Positions 55,497 to 64,000 of a stretch of 64,000 nt of DNA are shown one piece after another. The translations under genes and the position numbers were made by a program. The stretch is from NCBI RefSeq assembly GCF_032884065.1, contig NC_088873.1, positions 40,316,403 through 40,380,402 of the forward strand, written 5' to 3'. The DNA comes from Artemia franciscana. Lineage: Eukaryota > Arthropoda > Branchiopoda > Anostraca > Artemiidae. The number at the start of each line of letters is the position of its first letter. The stretch's first letter is position 1. The notes beneath the pieces were generated by a model that saw only the letters and a list, made by a program, of their open reading frames with translations, was not told where the DNA came from and did not search any database.

Positions 55497-58400
55497 AACT
55501 TGAGCCATTAATACTGATTTGTGTAAAGTGTGCCAAGGGCCTTGACCAAAGATGAGTCTGCCAGCTAGCAGACTTATCTAGACTAGATTAGTCTAGATGA
55601 TTTAGAAAAAACTTGAGTCAATAATAATGATTTGTCCCAACTCTGCCAAGGATCTTGACCAAAGATGAGTCTGCCAGCTAGCAGGCTTATCTAGACTGGC
55701 CTATTCTAGATGACTTAGAAAAAACTTGAGTCAATAATAATGATTTTTTCCAACTCTGCCAAGGCTCTTGACCAAAGATGAGTCTTCCAGCTAGCAGACT
55801 TATCTAGACTAGATTAGTCTAGATAACTTAGAAAAAACTTGAGTCAATAATAATGATATGTGCCAACTCTGCCAAGGCTCTTGACCAAAGATGAGTCTGC
55901 CAGCTAGCAGACTTATCTAGACTAGATTAGTCTAGATGACTTAGAAAAAACTTGAGTCAATAATAATGATTTGTGCCAACTCTGCCAAGACCCTTGACCA
56001 AAGATGACTCTGCCAGCTAGCAGGCTCATCTAGTCTGGACTAGTCTAGATGACTTAGAAAAAACTTGAGTCAATAATAATGATTTGTTCCAACTCTGCCA
56101 AGGCTCTTGACCAAAGATGAGTCTGCCAGCTAGCAGACTTATCTAGACTGGACTAGTCTAGATAACTTAGAAAAAACTTGAGTCAATAATAATGATTTGT
56201 GCCAACTCTGCCAAGGCTCTTGACCAAAGATGAGTCTGCCAGCTAGCAGACTTATCTAGACTAGATTAGTCTAGATAACTTAGAAAAAACTTGAGTCAAT
56301 AATAATGATTTGTGCCAACTCTGCCAAGGCTCTTGACTAAAGATGAGTGTGCCAGCTAGCAGACTTATCTAGACTAGATTAGTCTAGATGACTTAGAAAA
56401 AACTTGAGTCAATAATAATGATTTGTGCCAACTCTGCCAAGGCTGTTGACCAAAGATGAGTCTTCCAGCTAGCAGACTTATCTAGACTGGACTAGTCTAG
56501 ATGACTTAGAAAAAACTTGAGTCAATAATAATGATTTGTGCCAACTCTGCCAAGGCTGTTGACCAAAGATGAGTTTGCCAGCTAGGAGGCTCATCTAGAC
56601 TGGACTAGTTTAGATGACTTAAAAAAAACTTGAGTCAATAATCATGATTTGTGCCAACTCTGCCAAGGCTGTTGATTAAAGATGATTCTGCCAGCTAGCA
56701 TGCTTATCTAGACTAGACTAGTCTAGATGACTTAGAAAAAACTTGAGTCAATAATAATGATTTGTGCCAATTCTGCCAAGACCCTTGACCAAAGATGACT
56801 CTGCCAGCTAGCAGGCTCATCTAGTCTTGACTAGTCTAGATGACTTAGAAAAAACTTGAGTCAATAATAATGATTTGTTCCAACTCTGCCAAGGCTCTTG
56901 ACCAAAGATGAGTCTGCCAGCTAGCAGACTTATCTAGACTGGCCTATTCTAGATGACTTAGAAAAAACTTGAGTCAATAATAATGATTTGTGCCAACTCT
57001 GCCAAGGCTCTTGACCAAAGATGAGTCTGCCAGCTAGCAGACTTATCTAGACTAGATTAGTCTAGATAACTTAGAAAAAACTTGAGTCAATAATAATGAT
57101 ATGTGCCAACTCTGCCAAGGCTCTTGACCAAAGATGAGTCTGCCAGCTAGCAGACTTATCTAGACTAGATTAGTCTAGATGACTTAGAAAAAACTTGAGT
57201 CAATAATAATGATTTGTGCCAACTCTGCCAAGGCTGTTGACCAAAGATGAGTCTTCCAGCTAGCAGACTTATCTAGACTGGACTAGTCTAGATGACTTAG
57301 AAAAAACTTGAGTCAATAATAATGATTTGTGCCAACTCTGCCAAGGCTGTTGATTAAAGATGAGTTTGCCAGCTAGGAGGCTCATCTAGACTGGACTAGT
57401 TTAGATGACTTAAAAAAAACTTGAGTCAATAATAATGATTTGTGCCAACTCTGCCAAGGCTGTTGACCAAATATGAGTCTGCCAGCTAGCAGACTTATCT
57501 AGAATAGATTAGTCTAGATAACTTAGAAAAAACTTGAGTCAATAATAATGATTTGTGCCAACTCTGCCAAGGCTGTTGACCAAAGATGAGTCTGCCAGCT
57601 AGCAGACTTATCTAGATTAGATTAGTCTAGATGACTTAGAAAAAACTTGAGTCAATAATAATGATTTGTGCCAACTCTGCCAAGGCTGTTGATTAAAGAT
57701 GAGTTTGCCAGCTAGGAGGCTCATCTAGACTGGACTAGTTTAGATGACTTAAAAAAAACTTGAGTCAATAATAATGATTTGTGCCAACTCTGCCAAGGCT
57801 GTTGACCAAATATGAGTCTGCCAGCTAGCAGACTTATCTAGAATAGATTAGTCTAGATAACTTAGAAAAAACTTGAGTCAATAATAATGATTTGTGCCAA
57901 CTCTGCCAAGGCTGTTGACCAAAGATGAGTCTGCCAGCTAGCAGACTTATCTAGATTAGATTAGTCTAGATGACTTAGAAAAAACTTGAGTCAATAATAA
58001 TGATTTGTGCCAACTCTGCCAAGGCTGTTGACCAAAGATGAGTCTGCCAGCTAGCAGACTTATCTAGATTAGATTAGTCTAGATGACTTAGAAAAAACTT
58101 GAGTCAATAATAATGATTTGTGCCAACTCTGCCAAGGCTGTTGACCAAAGATGAGTCTGCCAGCTAGCAGACTTATCTAGACTAGATTAGTCTAGATAAC
58201 TTAGAAAAAACTTGAGTCAATAATAATGATTTGTGCCAACTCTGCCAAGGCTCTTGACCAAAGATGAGTCTGCCAGCTAGCAGACTTATCTAGATTAGAT
58301 TAGTCTAGATGACTTAGAAAAAACTTGAGTCAATAATAATGATTTGTGCCAACTCTGCCAAGGCTGTTGATTAAAGATGATTCTGCCAGCTAGCATGCTT

Positions 58401-59545
58401 ATCTAGACTAGACTAGTCTAGATGACTTAGAAAAAACTTGAGTCAGTAATAATGATTTGTGCCAACTCTGCCAAGGCTGTTGATTAAAGATGATTCTGCC
58501 AGCTAGCATGCTTATCTAGACTAGACTAGTCTAGATGACTTAGAAAAAACTTGAGTCAGTAATAATGATTTGTGCCAACTCTGCCAAGGCTGTTGATTAA
58601 AGATGATTCTGCCAGCTAGCATGCTTATCTAGACTAGACTAGTCTAGATGACTTAGAAAAAACTTGAGTCAATAATAATGATTTGTGCCAACTCTGCCAA
58701 GGCTGTTGATTAAAGATGATTCTGCCAGCTAGCATGCTTATCTAGACTAGACTAGTCTAGATGACTTAGAAAAAACTTGAGTCAGTAATAATGATTTGTG
58801 CCAACTCTGCCAAGGCTGTTGATTAAAGATGATTCTGCCAGCTAGCATGCTTATCTAGACTAGACTAGTCTAGATGACTTAGAAAAAACTTGAGTCAATA
58901 ATAATGATTTGTGCCAACTCTGCCAAGGCTGTTGATTAAAGATGATTCTGCCAGCTAGCATGCTTATCTAGACTAGACTAGTCTAGATGACTTAGAAAAA
59001 ACTTGAGTCAGTAATAATGATTTGTGCCAACTCTGCCAAGGCTGTTGATTAAAGATGATTCTGCCAGCTAGCATGCTTATCTAGACTAGACTAGTCTAGA
59101 TGACTTAGAAAAAACTTGAGTCAGTAATAATGATTTGTGCCAACTCTGCCAAGGCTGTTGATTAAAGATGATTCTGCCAGCTAGCATGCTTATCTAGACT
59201 AGACTAGTCTAGATGACTTAGAAAAAACTTGAGTCAATAATAATGATTTGTGCCAACTCTGCCAAGGCTCTTGACCAAAGATGAGTCTGCCAGCTAGCAG
59301 ACTTATCTAGACTGGCCTAGTCTAGATGACTTAGAAAAAACTTGAGTCAGTAATAATGATTTGTGCCAACTCTGCCAAGGCTCTTGATCAAAGATGAGTC
59401 TGCCAGCTAGCATGCTCATCTAGACTAGACTAGTCTAGATGACTTAGAAAAAACTTGTGTTAGTAATAATGATTTGTGCAAAATTCGCCAAGGGTCTTGA
59501 ACAAAGATGAGTCTGCCATCTAAAAGATCCATCTAGACTAGCTAG
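55497..59545. repeat. 113-bp satellite array, about 36 units
   Basis: Successive copies of ACTTGAGTCAATAATAATGA are exactly 113 bases apart (e.g. 55611, 55724, 55837). Each unit has GACTTAGAAAAAACTTGAG, CCAACTCTGCCAAGGCT, AAAGATGAGTCTGCCAGCTA and an inverted motif TCTAGACTAG-x-CTAGTCTAGA. There is one AluI site (CCAGCTAGC) per unit. Outer units (55497 and 59450 on) are degenerate, inner ones 90-100% alike by eye. It lies wholly in a gephyrin intron. Period, AluI site and A-tract fit what I remember of Artemia AluI satellite DNA. Confidence 0.95.
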
Positions 59546-60278
59546 CATCTTGCTAAATCTGTTAATAGAAAGACTGATTTATTTATTAAAAGTAATTGTT
59601 CGGATAAAAAAGAAGAAAGCATACACAACATGTTGGCATTTAAATACAATCTCACCAAGTTATATTATAATAAGATTTTAAAAAGTTATTATTTCCCCAA
59701 CAAAATAGTGAAGACATGCACAGCTTACCCTTAGAGGGAGGGAGAAGATTATAATATTCCATTTTGAGGATTGATGAAAGGTAAAGATCGATCCAAGCTA
59801 GTAAAATTTGCACTTCAATCATCACTGATTTTCCAGAACTTGCCAACTTTGAAGCAGATTTGAGTGGCTTGCAAGTAAGAAGTAAGGCTACTTTTTGACT
59901 TATGTACTGTCTTTTGATCACACAAAAAAAAATTGTTGAACAACTATTAAGACACTTGAGGAGTTGGTAGATTTGTTCATTTTCTAGCTATTTTATTGAG
60001 AATGAGGCTATTAGGGCTGAGTTAGTATGCAAAAATGGGCTTGTTAATTCCTATTGTACGCTTTTTGTAAAAGTAGTTCATTTATATCAGCCTCAAAATA
60101 AAGCGGAATCATCAGATTTTAAAATCACCGACTTTAAAATCAATTATCTGTAATATCTGTAATAATCATGGCCTGAAAAATAGAATTTTCGTCACAACAA
60201 GTAAAACAACTACATAATTTATCGCTTTTATTGTCCGTTTTTTGAATGGTAGTAATAAGTATTTAATATTATTTTAAG
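59546..60278. other. Gephyrin intron, nothing recognised
   Basis: AT-rich sequence between the satellite and the next exon. An 89-codon frame on the minus strand (59652-59921) has no recognisable domain. Confidence 0.4.
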
Positions 60279-60432
60279 ATTCGCTTTGGGACAAGTTCTT
60301 GCGGAAGATGTTTATGCCAGCGATCCTTTGCCCCCATTTCCTGCGTCAGTGAAAGATGGCTACGCTGTAATAGCTTCGGATGGTATAGGGAAGCGTCTTG
60401 TTATATCTGAAGCCTCCATCTGTGGATCGAAG
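60279..60432 (+). CDS. GPHN: Gephyrin/cinnamon exon: E-domain core
   Basis: Acceptor AAG at 60276-60278, donor GTGAGT at 60433. The first base completes the Gln codon, then [40 protein letters not shown] and [11 protein letters not shown], ending in phase 0. [21 protein letters not shown] is the most conserved MoeA/gephyrin-E signature and forms part of the molybdopterin active site. The sequence is unbroken. The rest of the E domain (the motifs with TTGAPIP, STGDEL and LPGNP) must lie beyond 64000; I looked for the first of these between 60433 and 64000 and found none. Confidence 0.96.
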
Positions 60433-60904
60433 GTGAGTCGTCTGATTGCAATAGAAGAAATAGGAACTAGCAGACCAGGATCATTTTTTCCTTTTTTAAT
60501 TTGCAAACGAAAAATTTTACTCGATAAGACTGGAAAGAAGCACTGTTTTCTCTTGGCATTTTAAGTGTGTACACGTGCAAGCAGTAAACTGGTATTTTCG
60601 CAAAAGAGGTGGCGCTTTTTTGGCAAATATTTTAAATTTCCAACTGTGGACGCTAAAAGATAAAAATTTTGTTGTTCCAAGCTATCAAGCAGTATATTAA
60701 GTAAAATTTGATGAACTTGACACTCTGTAAGTATTTTCGCAATTCTAGAAGTGAAAGTATTCAGTTTTATTGAGTCAAACTCCTGAACTTAAATAAGCTA
60801 CAGTAAAAACATGCTCATATTGAGCGCTGATCCAGAAAAAAAATGTCTAGATCAGAAGCTGGTAGAAAATGCCCTTGTAACAAATACATACGGCTATTCT
60901 TAGC
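60433..60904. other. Gephyrin intron, nothing recognised
   Basis: AT-rich intron start. The open frame runs past the donor to a stop at 60564 only by chance. Confidence 0.4.
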
Positions 60905-61819
60905 TTGAAAAATTAAATAAAAAATAGCTTTTTCGAGTGAAAGTAAGGAGCAACATTAAAACTTAAAGGAACAGAAATTATTACGTATAGGAGTGGGTTT
61001 TGCCCCCTAGTCAACAAGTCGCTCTTTATGCTAAAGTTCGAATTTTTGTTCCAATTCTTTAAGAATGACCCCTGATTCACAAAAGCCGTTTAGTTAGAAT
61101 AAATAGCTCTTTTGAAAGTACAAAAAAAACTTTATCGTAAAGCACAAGGTGTTGACTAGGGGGTTCAACCCCCCTCAAATACGTAATAATTTCCGTTCGT
61201 TTTATGTTTTAATATTGGTCCTCACTTTCAGTTGTAAAAACCTTTTTTTATTTAATATCTGATCGTTTTTGAATAATCCCGGAAAATCCAATGCCACCTT
61301 CATAGATATGTCGCTTCCCCCCATGTAAAATTTCTCCATGGAATTATTTTCCCACGTAACCCTCGACCCCCCCCCCCCATCAGAAAAATTCCCCTGAAAA
61401 CCTCCGTATACTTCCTATTAACCAATACTATATGTAAACAATGGGTAAAGCTCATAACTTGCAGCCCTTCCCCCGGGGACTGTGGGGGATTAAGTCATCC
61501 TCAAAGACATAATTATTAGATTCTTTGACTGTGCTGAACAAAATGGCTATCTGAAAATTTTGATCGGGTGACTTTAAGAAAAAATGAGCGTGGGAGGGGG
61601 ACTAGCTGCCCTCCAATATTTTGGTCACTTTGAAAGGGCACTAGAACTTTTAATCTCCGTTCGAATGAGCCCCCTCACGATATTCTAGCACCACTGGGTC
61701 GATACAATCACCCCTGAAATTTTTGGTCACTTTGAAAGGGCACTAGAACTTTTAATCTCAGTTCGAATGAGCCCCCTCGCGGTATTCTTAGCACCACTGG
61801 GTTAATACGATCACCCCTG

Positions 61820-61868
<49 letters not shown>

Positions 61869-61990
61869 ATCGGTGATCTTTCTTCTGGCAAAAAATACAA
61901 CATTCTATATTTTTGCAGATAGGAGCTTGAAACCTCTACAGTAAGGTTCTCTGATATGCTGAATCGGATTGTGCGATTTTCACTAAGGCA
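60905..61990 (-). repeat. Repeat family A, truncated copy
   Basis: Type I palindrome (60937-61231, core CTCTTTATGCTAAAGTTCGA) followed by the body in reverse orientation up to CAGTAAGGTTCTCTGATATG and ATTTTCACTAAGG at 61990, where it stops short of the usual end. A stretch of 102 bases is duplicated in tandem (from 61621 and 61723), followed by a run of 46 A at 61820-61865. Confidence 0.75.
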
Positions 61991-64000
61991 TAAGTAGAAG
62001 TAGCTTCTCAGAAGCCGGTGATTTAATGTGTTAATAACAACAGTCATGGATCTCGTATAAAACCATTCCTTTAAAGGTAGTAGCTGGTTTTCCGCCGCAA
62101 CCGTCATTTATGGCAATTTCCGATTAACACCGATTGTAATTGGTGTATTGGGTAACCGATTAATTTTACCATCCGGTAAATTATACCGTATGTCTTAATA
62201 CCTAACGCTATGCAGCTTGTGGATTTTTTTTTCAAGAATGCTATAAGGTTGAATACTTCTTAATACTGATTAACCAATAATTACTATTGGTTGAATACTT
62301 TTGTAATTTATTCATTTAAATAAATGCAATAGGAGTTATGGAACATGACCCCCCCCCCAGAAAAAAAACGAAAGATAGACAAAAAATATAAACTTCGTCA
62401 TTGGAAGTATATTAACCAATCTTAATGTTTATAAGAAAAGTGTTAATATAGTTTGACTTACATTTGATTTTATTTTGAAACTTAGCCTCCTCCATCTGAA
62501 ATAATGGGCCTACAGTCTTAAAGAGGTAGGAGAGAGGGCACTAAGAATTTGGAGTGGAGCCCAGTTTTGGCTCTTGATTCCCCCAGCTTTTGCTAATTAA
62601 ATCTGTCATGATTGCCACGGCATCATAAGCTCCATTTGTAAGATAGAATCACACGCTCTTGGACAATCAAAATATCGAGTAATCAACTGATAAGGTTTCG
62701 ACTCACAAAACCGCATTTGGGCAGTTGTCATATCCTCGTAGTATAGCATGAATCGATTTTAGTGGGTTGAAAAAAAAATCTTTTACTGCTGCAAAAGTTT
62801 TAAGATGGACCTACCACCCCCCCTCCCCCTATCCCTCCTGCAGAATGCTTGCTGGGAAAAAAGTTCCGGTAAATTTTGTATTGTGCTGCTAGTCTAAATC
62901 TTGAAAATATACTGGAGCTTCATGATCTAACAGATTAACGCTCTGGGAATCTTTAGGAATTTTACACAGAGAGTTTACCGGAGAACTTAGTAATTCCTGC
63001 GAATTTCTGGTAAAAAACGAGAAAATTTCGAGAAACTTCTGACATGATATAATGATTGTGTCGACTTAAGTTCTCAACTTACAAAAAAAAGAAATCTTAA
63101 AACAGCCCAATAAATGGTCTTTATTCAGAAATCCTCTTAAACCCAATACTAGCAAGGAGAATGCTGTAAAATAAAGTACTTTTTGAGCCCCTACAATTGT
63201 CTGTGGGGTATGTAAAGTTAAAGCAGTGACTACACTTGCCTGCAAATCTTATATGGTTAATAGAGTTTGATAGAGGCTATATAGAGGTTATATGAGGTTA
63301 ATAGAGGTTAATAGGCTTATAGAGCTTTGTTATGGACAGAAGATGTTTATTGCCTGACAAGTGGGAGGTACTGGCGCCTAGAACTGTCATCAAATCTGTA
63401 ACAAGTCCCGGACTCTGAAAAAAAAAACAACAGTGGTTTCAATTGACGATATATAGGGGGGAGGGCAAAGCATATTTTTCAGAATCTAGGGGGGGGGGAG
63501 TGATTGTATTTTTTTCAATTTTTCATTGGAAATACTGAAAGGTATTTTCAATGAAAATGCCCTCCAAAAAGGTATTTTCAAAGCCTAGAGATGGAGGGCC
63601 CAAAAAATTTTCCATGCCCCCTGTTTCTTCGCCCAATTGACGCCGCTGGAAGAGGTTACAGCCATCATTACTTTAAGGACTGAACTAAAGGTCTTATGCG
63701 CGCATTCTGCACTTTTAGGTAAACAGATCAGTTTCGCCTGTTGTCATAATAATTCGTGAAAATATAAAACATAAACTATAACACAAATACAATTATAAAT
63801 ATAAATTATAAAATATAAATATAATCTAAAGAAGAAAATAAAATAAATTTAAAAAAAAAAAAAAAAAATCAAATGTCTTGGTAACTGGTGACCTTTTTAA
63901 ATATGCATTCTACGCTTTTAACGGTAAATAATTGAAAATTCCTGCCTCAGCAATTGCTGGTCATATTTAACATTTTCGTACTTGTGAGATAACCATCAGC
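61991..64000. other. Gephyrin intron, nothing recognised
   Basis: AT-rich sequence with homopolymer runs (C runs near 62351 and 62815, G run near 63490, A runs near 63425 and 63855). A short GGTTATATAGAGGTTAATAG repeat is at 63255-63320. No exon of gephyrin or other gene recognised. Confidence 0.4.

Noticed and set aside
55497-59545. CRISPR-like array (regular repeats)
   Set aside because: Units are contiguous 113-bp copies without unique spacers, in a eukaryotic intron; it is a satellite.
60433-60564. Extension of the gephyrin exon to the stop at 60564
   Set aside because: The GTGAGT donor at 60433 matches the end of conserved sequence; the following residues have no family similarity.
61811-62107. 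Minus-strand frame ending in a run of Phe
   Set aside because: The Phe run is the A46 tract; the rest lies in a family A body with no domain.

Overview
The window is non-coding-rich eukaryotic DNA from an invertebrate, most likely a branchiopod crustacean. The signs are spliced exons with GT/AG borders, very long introns, non-LTR retrotransposons, Helitrons, SINEs and a satellite array. The satellite has a 113-bp period with one AluI site (AGCT) per unit. I recall from memory, unverified, that Artemia franciscana heterochromatin is known for a ~113-bp AluI satellite, so Artemia is my best guess.

Only two host genes can be supported, both on the + strand. (1) The last coding exon of Golgi apparatus protein 1 (Glg1/ESL-1) is at 1093-1257, with an AATAAA at 1331. 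(2) Five internal exons of gephyrin/cinnamon, the two-domain molybdenum-cofactor enzyme, lie at 16453-16580, 32928-33115, 36887-37118, 54314-54444 and 60279-60432. Their phases agree and they encode about 277 residues: the MogA-like G domain, a short linker and the start of the MoeA-like E domain. The first exon and the rest of the E domain were not found. The four introns inside the window measure about 16.3, 3.8, 17.2 and 5.8 kb and are packed with repeats.

Layout. 1-1.3 kb: Glg1 end. 1.9-14 kb: decayed non-LTR reverse transcriptase fragments, a SINE, a family A repeat and a fold-back element. 15.4-16.4 kb: family A. 18.0-20.7 kb: Helitron 1, inserted in a degenerate TAC-rich array. 21.6-28.6 kb: families A and C and more LINE pieces. 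29.2-32.5 kb: the best-preserved LINE (minus strand; Cys/His-rich ORF1, APE-type endonuclease, RT). 32.9-33.3 kb: gephyrin exon whose 3' end and splice donor are tandemly duplicated. 33.75 kb: second SINE copy. 34.4-36.2 kb: Helitron 2. 38.6-40.7 kb: family C array. 41.0-48.2 kb: two oppositely oriented family B arrays flanking a full-length family A element. 48.2-50.5 kb: family D, trinucleotide-run mosaic. 52.0-53.9 kb: Helitron 3, an almost identical inverted partner of Helitron 2. 55.5-59.5 kb: the 113-bp satellite inside a gephyrin intron. 60.9-62.0 kb: truncated family A. 62-64 kb: nothing recognised.

Families A-D are my own labels. A: ~1.7 kb non-coding element made of a body plus two long palindromes. 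B: ~270-290 bp tandem units related to the A body. C: ~280-300 bp tandem units. D: short core blocks alternating with TAC/TGC-type runs. None of the mobile elements here looks able to move itself: every coding remnant has stops, frameshifts, deletions or missing domains.
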